Origin: a virus
Virus record (IMG/VR): IMGVR_UViG_3300040809_000525
Span: 1-23,678 of that record
Strand: one strand, 5' to 3'
DNA length: 23,678 nt
Position 1 is the first letter of the stretch, and each line of letters opens with the position of its first letter. A program made the position numbers and the translations under genes. Positions 11,273-16,072 of the stretch are shown piece after piece. Below the pieces are notes generated by a model. That model saw nothing but the letters and a program-made list of their open reading frames with translations, made no database searches and was not told where the DNA came from.

Positions 11273-11273
11273 A

Positions 11274-11281
11274 AATAAATA
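11274..11281 (+). promoter_or_regulatory. T4-type late promoter, AATAAATA
   Basis: AATAAATA matches the T4-like late consensus TATAAATA at seven of eight positions and the NATAAATA form described for marine cyanophage. It lies directly after the stop of the giant adhesin gene and 16 bases before the next ATG, as expected for a late promoter serving the small gene downstream. The gp33 gene in this window would be part of the machinery that uses it. Confidence 0.55.
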
Positions 11282-11297
11282 CTAAAAAAGATTAAAT

Positions 11298-11771
11298 ATG
11301 TCTATTACACACGACTGGTCAATTAATTCTGTCCTTAAGTTTCTTGATAATGAAGGGACTGTTTATCGAGTATTTTTTGAATTATATTCATATGATGAAG
11401 AAGATCCTAAAATTTTACAAATAAAAACTTTATCATTTGTAGATTTAGATATACATCATATAGATAATTTTATTCCATTTGATGAGTTGACAAAATCACA
11501 AGTTCTTCAATGGGTTTTTGATAAATTAGTAAAATATCAAATTGTCAATGATGATTCCGATGAAACAAAGTATGAATATGAAATATATCATGAAAAATAT
11601 ATAGAAAATATTAAAAATCCTACTTATCTCACACCAGAACTTCCAAACACTGTTATTGGGTATATAAATGAATCTCCTCCATCAGAGTTAATAACTGAAC
11701 AAGATTCTGAGGACAGTAGTGTTGCTCCACAAATCCAATCAGATCCAACACCAGAGTCTTCATCACCCTAG
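11298..11771 (+). CDS. Small acidic protein downstream of the adhesin gene
   Basis: 157 residues. The N-terminal half begins THDWSINSVLKFLDNEGTVY and is predicted to be a compact beta/alpha fold. Similar W-I-x-x-L-x-F-x-D-x-E-G-x-V-Y openings occur in small conserved phage proteins, but I cannot name the family with certainty. Residues about 100-130 contain PTYLTPELPNTVIGYINE; the last 30 are acidic, Ser/Pro-rich and probably disordered. It is AT-rich like the adhesin gene and has its own late promoter motif just upstream. Position next to a giant fibre gene would suit a fibre-attachment or folding partner, but that is inference from location only. No membrane segment or catalytic motif is visible. 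Confidence 0.7.
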   Translation: MSITHDWSINSVLKFLDNEGTVYRVFFELYSYDEEDPKILQIKTLSFVDLDIHHIDNFIPFDELTKSQVLQWVFDKLVKYQIVNDDSDETKYEYEIYHEKYIENIKNPTYLTPELPNTVIGYINESPPSELITEQDSEDSSVAPQIQSDPTPESSSP

Positions 11772-11809
11772 TATCTTTGGAACTGAATACTCTTTTTGCG
11801 GGGAAAAGG

Positions 11810-11818
11810 TGTTATAAT
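11810..11818 (+). promoter_or_regulatory. Extended -10 sigma70 promoter before glutaredoxin
   Basis: TGTTATAAT combines the extended -10 TGn with a perfect TATAAT hexamer. No good -35 box stands 17 bases upstream, which is usual for extended -10 promoters. RNA would start near 11825, giving a leader of about 54 bases. The leader contains a run of seven C and TATAAATT at 11848-11855, one base from the late consensus, so early and late initiation may both occur. Confidence 0.55.
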
Positions 11819-11878
11819 AATGAGGATAATACCATCCCCCCCTTTTATATAAATTATTGTAAATCTTATTAATCTCTT

Positions 11879-12121
11879 ATGAATTTTGCTGTATATTCAA
11901 AAGACAACTGCCCATATTGCTATAAGGTCAAGCAGGTATTAGAATTGACAAACAGCAACTATGTGGTCTATAATCTTGGTGAACATTTTACTAAGGAAGA
12001 ATTTTATTCTGAGTTTGGAAAAGGTTCCACATTCCCACAGGTAGTATGTGACGACAAAAAATTGGGAGGTTCTGTTGACACAATCAAATTCCTCAAAGAG
12101 CAACAAGTCATCAAGTCCTAA
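11879..12121 (+). CDS. grx: Glutaredoxin
   Basis: 80 residues, the normal length for a small phage or bacterial glutaredoxin. It reduces disulfides with glutathione; in phages of this group it is thought to supply electrons to ribonucleotide reductase for dNTP synthesis. Visible features: an N-terminal beta strand (MNFAVYSK), the dithiol active site CPYC at residues 11-14, the cis-proline motif TFPQV at 51-55, and the GG pair at 63-64 that contacts glutathione. It lies alone between an extended -10 promoter and a structured untranslated stretch. There is no strong Shine-Dalgarno before the ATG. No ribonucleotide reductase gene is in this window. Confidence 0.93.
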   Translation: MNFAVYSKDNCPYCYKVKQVLELTNSNYVVYNLGEHFTKEEFYSEFGKGSTFPQVVCDDKKLGGSVDTIKFLKEQQVIKS

Positions 12122-12129
12122 CATAAATA
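12122..12129 (+). promoter_or_regulatory. T4-type late promoter, CATAAATA
   Basis: CATAAATA starts at the base after the glutaredoxin stop codon and fits NATAAATA exactly. It would drive a transcript through the structured leader into the membrane-protein gene at 12313. Confidence 0.5.
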
Positions 12130-12138
12130 AATCAGATA

Positions 12139-12300
12139 ACCACAGAAATCGTGGTATTGAGTTTCTACTTAATGGAGGTAAGAGAAAGCAAACCAACCCA
12201 TTTCACATCATCTTCGAAAAGATGGTTTGCTTTCTGAACAGGGAAGTTACTATCTATTTCGAATTTTCCTTTAAGTCAAGGAAGAGAAAAGTAATTCCCA
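12139..12300 (+). ncRNA. Candidate structured leader RNA (unrecognised)
   Basis: The roughly 190-base gap after glutaredoxin holds several inverted repeats. There is a 5-bp hairpin (ACCAC/GTGGT, 12139-12155). A perfect 13-bp inverted repeat, AGAAAGCAAACCA at 12183-12195 with TGGTTTGCTTTCT at 12223-12235, encloses a nested CATCTT-CGAA-AAGATG hairpin that competes with it for two bases. GGGAAGTTAC at 12241-12250 pairs with GTAATTCCC at 12291-12299 (one bulge) and encloses TTCCTT/AAGGAA at 12266-12283. The last arm ends next to the GGAG ribosome site (12301-12304) of the following gene. There is no U-run after the 13-bp stem, so it is not a standard terminator. It could be a cis-regulatory leader, a processing site or a small RNA. 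I do not recognise an established RNA family. Confidence 0.4.
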
Positions 12301-12312
12301 GGAGAAAGAAAA

Positions 12313-12543
12313 ATGTTAGCAGTTAGTCTAGTCTTTGGTTCATTTTTGACTATTCTATTTCTTGTAGTGGGTCTTGTGATTGGGTGGACTGCTAGAGAAT
12401 ATATGATGAACTATCGGGAAGTACCAAGACCTCACCCCGAAATGTTTGATAACCAAGGAAACTTGATTCCAGATGAGGTGATTGCATTTAACTTTGAGAA
12501 CTATCATGACTACGAAATCAACGACGACGAAGACGACGAGTAA
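12313..12543 (+). CDS. Single-pass membrane protein, small
   Basis: 76 residues: one N-terminal hydrophobic helix of about 24 residues (LVFGSFLTILFLVVGLVIGW), a charged turn, then a soluble domain ending in the acidic tail NDDEDDE. The GGAG at 12301-12304 with eight bases of spacing fixes the ATG. Its last 38 bases overlap the next gene in another frame. Small membrane proteins of this shape occur at comparable places in other T4-like cyanophages, but no function is known to me. A holin role cannot be excluded, though a single helix with a long acidic tail is not diagnostic. Confidence 0.75.
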   Translation: MLAVSLVFGSFLTILFLVVGLVIGWTAREYMMNYREVPRPHPEMFDNQGNLIPDEVIAFNFENYHDYEINDDEDDE

Positions 12544-13117
12544 ACCAAAGGCGGAAGTTGTTAAAGGTCCATCACAGACTCTTCCCAATCTTCCAAAAAA
12601 TCCTTTTGTTTTTGAAATTTTGGATATTGTTTCCAAACAAAAAACTAAGGCAAAGAAAATTGCTGCACTCAAAAAATATGAGGAAGTTCCTCTCAAGACT
12701 ATCTTAATTTGGAATTTTGATGAAAGTGTGGTGTCTGCTCTCCCACCTGGGGATGTACCTTACTCTCAATATGATGAACAGACGACACAAAGTGGAACTT
12801 TAAGCACAAAGTTGACGGAAGAGATTCGTCGTATGCATGAGACTGGATCTTTCTCCCTTGGTGTTAGTGATAAACAAGGGCGAACAACAATTCGTAGGGA
12901 ATTTAAAAGATTTTATCACTTTGTCAAAGGCGGTAATCCTGCTCTGAAGTCTCTTCGTAGGGAGTCTATGTTTATCAATCTTCTTGAAGGTCTTCATCCT
13001 CTTGAAGCTGAGATTATGTGTCTTGTGAAAGACAAAAAACTTTCTGATATGTATAACATTACACGGGAAATTGTTGCTGAAGCATATCCCGATATTAAGT
13101 GGGGTGGTCGTTCCTGA
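12506..13117 (+). CDS. Conserved T4-like phage protein, DUF6433-like
   Basis: 203 residues from the ATG at 12506. An earlier in-frame ATG at 12482 exists but lies deeper in the preceding gene, and the 12506 start gives the basic Thr/Lys/Ser-rich N terminus MTTKSTTTKTTSKPKAE. The body contains NPFVFEILDIVSKQKTKAKK, then LKTILIWNFDESVVSALPPG and VPY, which recall a protein family conserved across T4-like phages (DUF6433, recognised from memory). The C-terminal half carries LEGLHPLEAEIMCLVKDKKL and ends in a Trp-Gly-rich tail. Function is unknown; the family appears soluble and helical. It overlaps the next gene by one base (TGATG), suggesting coupled translation. Confidence 0.8.
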   Translation: MTTKSTTTKTTSKPKAEVVKGPSQTLPNLPKNPFVFEILDIVSKQKTKAKKIAALKKYEEVPLKTILIWNFDESVVSALPPGDVPYSQYDEQTTQSGTLSTKLTEEIRRMHETGSFSLGVSDKQGRTTIRREFKRFYHFVKGGNPALKSLRRESMFINLLEGLHPLEAEIMCLVKDKKLSDMYNITREIVAEAYPDIKWGGRS

Positions 13118-13377
13118 TGGGAAAGGGTATCAATATTATTCATACAAATTGTGACCCAATTGCTGCTGATGACAAGAGTCTTCCAAGAGATTCTTATTTG
13201 GTGACTTATGGCGATAATGAGCAGCAAAAATATGATGTTGTCCAAGGACTTCAATCTGATATCTTTGATCATTATTGGGATAAGTATCGTGATGTGAGAG
13301 GATTGAAATGGACAGAGGGAACAATTAATCCTAAGATGTGGGGTTATAAACCTTCTGATTCCAAAAAGAAGAAGTAA
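13117..13377 (+). CDS. Hypothetical cyanophage protein
   Basis: 86 residues from the ATG that overlaps the previous stop as TGATG, which I prefer to the upstream in-frame ATG at 13099 inside the previous gene. It is Trp/Tyr/Asp-rich (FDHYWDKYRDVRGLKW) with a C terminus PKMWGYKPSDSKKKK that is strongly basic. No enzyme motif, membrane helix or cysteine pair is seen. The coupling to the DUF6433-like gene suggests co-expression and perhaps a shared complex. Function unknown. Confidence 0.75.
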   Translation: MGKGINIIHTNCDPIAADDKSLPRDSYLVTYGDNEQQKYDVVQGLQSDIFDHYWDKYRDVRGLKWTEGTINPKMWGYKPSDSKKKK

Positions 13378-13430
13378 TTTCCCAGATCGTCGGAAAAAAC
13401 TCCGGTAAAATTTTTGACTCGTAGGGTCGC

Positions 13431-13459
13431 TTGACTAAATACCAATAACGAGGTACAAT
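13431..13459 (+). promoter_or_regulatory. Sigma70 promoter of the riboswitch cassette, with internal late motif
   Basis: TTGACT (13431-13436), 17 bases, then TACAAT (13454-13459). RNA is predicted to start about seven bases on, near 13466, immediately before CGTTCATCC. The spacer also contains ACTAAATA at 13434-13441, a weaker match to the late consensus, so the same site may fire early and late. The -10 lies inside a small perfect hairpin sequence, GAGGTACAATACCTC (13450-13464), which would not be in the early RNA. Confidence 0.7.
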
Positions 13460-13476
13460 ACCTCTACGTTCATCCT

Positions 13477-13662
13477 ATGATATTACCTCTACTGCTGGCA
13501 CTGTCCTCTCCAAAACCATCATTACTTCTTACTTGTGAGCAGTTTGATTGGTTGGTAGAAAGAACTTTGGATACTAAGTCTCTTTCTCTTCCACAGAAAG
13601 TAGACTTTATTCAGAGTTATTCTAAATGGACAGATCCCTCATGTTTTGAGGTAAAGGAATAG
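13477..13662 (+). CDS. Small protein encoded inside a riboswitch loop
   Basis: 61 residues. It opens with a short hydrophobic stretch (MILPLLLALSS) that may be a membrane anchor or weak signal, then LLLTCEQFDWLVERT and a C-terminal KWTDPSCFE; cysteines are at residues 20 and 56. Small cyanophage proteins with a similar LLTC...TDPxC pattern are familiar, but their function is unknown. From the predicted RNA start the leader is only about 11 bases and contains no Shine-Dalgarno, so translation would be nearly leaderless on the early transcript. The ATG overlaps TCCTAT and the TAG stop overlaps ATAGGA, two segments that can pair as a stem of the riboswitch. Coding status is likely but not proven. 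Confidence 0.6.
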   Translation: MILPLLLALSSPKPSLLLTCEQFDWLVERTLDTKSLSLPQKVDFIQSYSKWTDPSCFEVKE

Positions 13663-13746
13663 GACGCAAGTAGGACGACGCGCAACGGATCCGTTGATTC
13701 GCTATTCGCAAATAGCGAACGCAAACGCCGCCCGAAGGAACGGGAT
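13663..13746 (+). promoter_or_regulatory. Glutamine riboswitch, Downstream-peptide/glnA type
   Basis: The conserved blocks GACGCAAGTAGG (13663-13674) and CCCGAAGGAACG (13731-13742) match the glutamine-II riboswitch signature (GACGGAAGUAGG ... CCGAAGGAACG) described in cyanobacteria and cyanophages. Between them are a 14-base palindrome centred on GGATCC (13683-13696) and a 9-bp hairpin, TTCGCTATT/AATAGCGAA, with loop CGCA (13698-13719). The expected 5' arm CGTTC is found at 13467-13471, far upstream, with TCCTAT (13473-13478) pairing ATAGGA (13659-13664). A compact alternative uses CCGTT (13691-13695) with AACGG (13739-13743). The element precedes a short YRG-motif peptide, as the Downstream-peptide motif does. 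The core call is by recalled consensus; which 5' arm is used is open. Confidence 0.65.
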
Positions 13747-13777
13747 TTAACACATCTCATTTCTTTGGAGTAAAACC

Positions 13778-13924
13778 ATGTCCCAAGTTACTTATCGTGG
13801 CAACAAGTACGATACCGAACAACACAATGCTGAGGTTCTTGCCGAAGCAAAGCGTGTTCGTGAACAGGAGAACTTTGCTCTCATGTATCGTGGCGTAAAA
13901 GTCAATCGTACAATGGTAAAGTAA
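13778..13924 (+). CDS. Riboswitch-controlled YRG peptide (downstream peptide)
   Basis: 48 residues, strongly supported by GGAG at 13767-13770, seven bases before the ATG. The peptide has two copies of a Tyr-Arg-Gly motif: VTYRGNKYDTE near the N terminus and LMYRGVKVNR near the C terminus, with a charged helical middle (AEVLAEAKRVREQENF). Short proteins with (T/M)YRG motifs, resembling the DUF4278 style, are what follows this riboswitch class in cyanobacteria and cyanophages. In cyanobacteria a related riboswitch controls a glutamine-synthetase inactivating factor, so a role in adjusting host nitrogen metabolism is plausible but inferred. It is followed after one base by a membrane peptide gene. 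Confidence 0.8.
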   Translation: MSQVTYRGNKYDTEQHNAEVLAEAKRVREQENFALMYRGVKVNRTMVK

Positions 13925-13925
13925 A

Positions 13926-14015
13926 ATGATTGCAGGAATAGTGGGTTCATTCACTGCATTTTCTGCAGCATTTATGCTTCTAATCTATGCGGAAGTTAAA
14001 TTACTGAGTAAGTAA
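13926..14015 (+). CDS. 29-residue membrane peptide
   Basis: Only 29 residues, starting one base after the stop of the YRG peptide, which suggests translation by reinitiation. Almost the whole peptide is one hydrophobic helix (IVGSFTAFSAAFMLLIY) followed by a short charged end (AEVKLLSK). A terminator begins six bases after its stop, making it the last gene of the cassette. Single-helix miniproteins of this size often modulate a larger membrane complex, but nothing in the sequence names a partner. The tight placement between a real gene and a terminator favours genuine coding. Confidence 0.6.
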   Translation: MIAGIVGSFTAFSAAFMLLIYAEVKLLSK

Positions 14016-14020
14016 GATAC

Positions 14021-14049
14021 AGAGGGTTCTTGACGAACCCTCTTTTTTT
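14021..14049 (+). terminator. Rho-independent terminator
   Basis: AGAGGGTTC, loop TTGAC, GAACCCTCT, followed by a run of T to 14049. The 9-bp perfect stem and U-tract form a textbook intrinsic terminator closing the riboswitch cassette. Confidence 0.9.
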
Positions 14050-14058
14050 GTGTAAAAT
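14030..14058 (+). promoter_or_regulatory. Sigma70 promoter embedded in the terminator
   Basis: TTGACG (14030-14035) begins in the terminator loop, followed by 17 bases and TAAAAT (14053-14058). RNA would start near 14065, just after the ATG at 14062, so it decides in favour of the in-frame ATG at 14080 for the next gene. Confidence 0.65.
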
Positions 14059-14079
14059 GAGATGAGAGAACACTATCTT

Positions 14080-14244
14080 ATGGACAAAGACAAACTAAAA
14101 CTGATTGTCCGTAATCTAGAGTTGTTGGTTGATTCTCTGAAAGCGGAAGTGTATTCTGATACACAGAGTTATTTGGAATACAAAGACCAAACACTACATG
14201 ATTACGACGAAATCTTTGATGACGATGATGGGTATCCAGACTAA
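14080..14244 (+). CDS. Small acidic hypothetical protein
   Basis: 54 residues from ATG 14080. The upstream in-frame ATG at 14062 would add six residues but lies ahead of the predicted RNA start. The protein begins MDKDKLKLIVRNLELLVDSL, an amphipathic helix, and ends in the acidic Tyr/Asp-rich tail DYDEIFDDDDGYPD. Proteins with this helix-plus-acidic-tail plan are recurrent in cyanophages; function unknown. Its stop overlaps the next ATG (TAATG), so the pair, and then thyX, are probably translated together. Confidence 0.72.
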   Translation: MDKDKLKLIVRNLELLVDSLKAEVYSDTQSYLEYKDQTLHDYDEIFDDDDGYPD

Positions 14245-14408
14245 TGGTTAGTAGAGCAAAAAAACTTGTAAAGCTGCTTGAGCGACTAATCAAGCAAGAT
14301 CATCTCTATACTGACGATAAGATTCGTGAGATGAAAGTCCAACTTAGGGAGTTGAAAGAGCAACTCGCAGAAATCGAAAAGAAAACATCAAAAGGATTTG
14401 GAGAATGA
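14244..14408 (+). CDS. Small coiled-coil protein upstream of thyX
   Basis: 54 residues, overlapping the previous stop by one base and the thyX start by four (ATGA). Nearly the whole protein is charged and helical, rich in Lys, Glu and Leu (LVKLLERLIKQ, then REMKVQLRELKEQLAEIEKK), consistent with a short coiled coil. The two overlaps argue strongly for a real gene in an operon with thyX. No domain is recognised. Confidence 0.72.
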   Translation: MVSRAKKLVKLLERLIKQDHLYTDDKIREMKVQLRELKEQLAEIEKKTSKGFGE

Positions 14409-15040
14409 GCGTAAAACTGGTTAGTGTAACTCCTGATGCGGAGCAGACGATGGCATATGTTGCTAGAGTCTCTAATCCAAATAATCAGGAAAACCCCAAC
14501 TATGCAAAACTGTTGGGTTATTGTATCAAGCACAACCACTGGTCTGTGTTTGAGCAGAGTTTTATGACTCTGGAGATTGAAACTACTCGTGGACTGGCAG
14601 CTCAGATCCTCCGGCATCGGAGCTTCACATATCAAGAATTTTCACAACGCTATGCTGATTCTTCCCTACTCGCGGAGACGATTCCAGTCCCAGAACTTCG
14701 TCGTCAGGACACCAAGAATCGTCAGAATTCTATTGATGACTTGGATCCAGAGTTTGTGGAGTTGACTAACAAGCAGATTGAAACTTACTTTGCTCAAGGT
14801 ATGAGTTTGTATCAGCACTTGCTTGATAATGGTGTTGCAAAAGAGTGTGCTCGTTTTGTGCTTCCTCTGGCAACTCCTACTCGCTTGTATATGTCAGGAT
14901 CTTGCCGAAGCTGGATTCATTACATTCAACTGCGTTCTGCTAATGGTACCCAGAAGGAACATATGGAGATTGCAGAGGCATGTAAGCAAATCTTTGCAGA
15001 ACAATTTCCCACAGTTGCAGAAGCACTGGAATGGGTCTAA
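14405..15040 (+). CDS. thyX: FAD-dependent thymidylate synthase ThyX
   Basis: 211 residues, typical ThyX length. It converts dUMP to dTMP using methylenetetrahydrofolate, NADPH and bound FAD, feeding phage DNA synthesis. The ThyX signature RHRx7S is present as RHRSFTYQEFSQRY (residues 70-83), with the other conserved blocks HWSVFEQ (45-51), ECARFVLP (147-154) and RSWIHYIQLR (168-177). AAGGA at 14392-14396 with eight bases of spacing supports the ATG, which overlaps the upstream stop as ATGA. ThyX is common in marine cyanophages, whose hosts also use it. A late promoter overlaps its stop. Confidence 0.95.
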   Translation: MSVKLVSVTPDAEQTMAYVARVSNPNNQENPNYAKLLGYCIKHNHWSVFEQSFMTLEIETTRGLAAQILRHRSFTYQEFSQRYADSSLLAETIPVPELRRQDTKNRQNSIDDLDPEFVELTNKQIETYFAQGMSLYQHLLDNGVAKECARFVLPLATPTRLYMSGSCRSWIHYIQLRSANGTQKEHMEIAEACKQIFAEQFPTVAEALEWV

Positions 15041-15043
15041 ATA
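15036..15043 (+). promoter_or_regulatory. Late promoter, TCTAAATA form
   Basis: TCTAAATA, one base from TATAAATA, overlaps the thyX stop and lies 21 bases before the next ATG. The same 8-mer recurs before late genes at 21945, 22793 and 22827 in this window, which raises confidence in it. Confidence 0.55.
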
Positions 15044-15064
15044 CAATATCTTGAATTTCTAACA

Positions 15065-15313
15065 ATGGCAACATATCCCGTAGTGAATAAGACCACTGGT
15101 GAGCAAAAAGAAGTTGTGATGAGTATTCACGACTGGAATCAGTGGTTAGAAGATAATCCAGACTGGACACGCGATTGGTCCGATCCATCCACTGCACCGA
15201 TGGCTACCGACGTTGGTGAATGGAGAGATAGACTCGTCGCAAAGAATCCTGGATGGAACGATGTGCTTGGAAAAGCAGCACAAATGCCTGGTTCTAAAGT
15301 TAAAAAAATCTAA
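15065..15313 (+). CDS. Conserved hypothetical upstream of phoH
   Basis: 82 residues, Trp-rich: HDWNQWLEDNPDWTRDWSDP followed by VGEWRDRLVAKNPGWNDVL and a basic end GSKVKKI. This DNP-W ... VGEWRD ... NPGW pattern is familiar from small proteins next to cyanophage late genes, with no established function. There are no cysteines, so no zinc ribbon. Its TAA overlaps the phoH ATG by one base, indicating coupled translation, and a TCTAAATA late promoter stands 21 bases upstream. Confidence 0.75.
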   Translation: MATYPVVNKTTGEQKEVVMSIHDWNQWLEDNPDWTRDWSDPSTAPMATDVGEWRDRLVAKNPGWNDVLGKAAQMPGSKVKKI

Positions 15314-16071
15314 TGGCAAGAAGAAAAAGAGCATCTGCAGAGCAACCTATTGGGGTTGGACTCACGACAAAGCAGATGAAGAGAAAGAAACCTCTGAGTT
15401 CTGAGTACTTGGTGGAAATTGATCCACTTACTGACAATCAAAAAACTCTTTTCGATTCATACCGAGAAGGAAAGCACTTGATTGCTTATGGTTGTGCAGG
15501 TACAGGAAAGACGTTTATTACCCTCTACAATGCACTTCGTGATGTATTGGATGAAAGAACACCTTATGAGCGTATCTACCTTGTACGTTCGCTTGTAGCG
15601 ACCAGAGAGATTGGTTTCCTTCCTGGTTCACATGAAGATAAGGCAGACATTTACCAGATTCCATATAAGAATATGGTGAAGTATATGTTCCAGATGCCTT
15701 CTGATGCTGACTTTGAGATGCTCTATGGAAATCTCAAATCACAAGAAACCATCAAGTTCTGGTCTACTTCATTTCTTCGTGGAACCACTCTTGATAATGC
15801 AATTGTGATTGTTGACGAATTCCAGAATCTTAACTTCCACGAACTTGACAGTATTATCACCCGTGTTGGTGAAAATACCAAAATTTGTTTCTGTGGTGAT
15901 GCTGTTCAGTCAGACTTACAGAAGACAAATGAGCGTAATGGTATCGTAGACTTTATGAATATATTGCGTAAAATGCCATCGTTTGATATAATTGAATTTG
16001 GTGTAAATGACATCGTTCGCTCTGGACTTGTCAAAGAGTATATTCTAGCAAAAATGGATTCTGGGTTTTAA
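15313..16071 (+). CDS. phoH: PhoH-like P-loop ATPase
   Basis: 252 residues, the length of cyanophage PhoH. A basic leader (MARRKRASAE) precedes the PhoH core: DNQKTLFDSY, Walker A GCAGTGKT (residues 60-67), Walker B AIVIVDEF (163-170) with the DE pair and QNL after it, and the CGDAVQSD block (194-201) typical of PhoH and helicase-like ATPases. PhoH is widespread in marine phages; it is linked to phosphate starvation in bacteria and some homologues bind or unwind RNA, but its phage role is unsettled. It is coupled by a one-base overlap to the gene before. The next gene starts one base after its stop but differs sharply in composition. Confidence 0.94.
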   Translation: MARRKRASAEQPIGVGLTTKQMKRKKPLSSEYLVEIDPLTDNQKTLFDSYREGKHLIAYGCAGTGKTFITLYNALRDVLDERTPYERIYLVRSLVATREIGFLPGSHEDKADIYQIPYKNMVKYMFQMPSDADFEMLYGNLKSQETIKFWSTSFLRGTTLDNAIVIVDEFQNLNFHELDSIITRVGENTKICFCGDAVQSDLQKTNERNGIVDFMNILRKMPSFDIIEFGVNDIVRSGLVKEYILAKMDSGF

Positions 16072-16072
16072 T

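Noticed and set aside
12048-12326. 92-codon plus-strand frame spanning the end of glutaredoxin and the untranslated gap
   Set aside because: Lys/Arg/Asn/Ser-rich low-complexity product, no ribosome site, and it runs through the inverted repeats; more likely a chance frame.
13388-13415. Possible terminator after the 13117-13377 gene (CGGA/TCCG stem followed by AAAATTTTT)
   Set aside because: Only four base pairs in the stem and an interrupted T-run; too weak to call.
13650-13760. A tRNA-like element in the G/C-rich structured stretch
   Set aside because: No anticodon arm, no T-loop consensus GGTTCRA and no acceptor pairing; the conserved blocks fit the riboswitch instead.
15313-16071. Possible assignment of this ATPase as a T4 helicase or terminase rather than PhoH
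   Set aside because: Length, the GCAGTGKT Walker A and the CGDAVQSD block fit PhoH; no helicase motifs IV-VI or nuclease domain are present.
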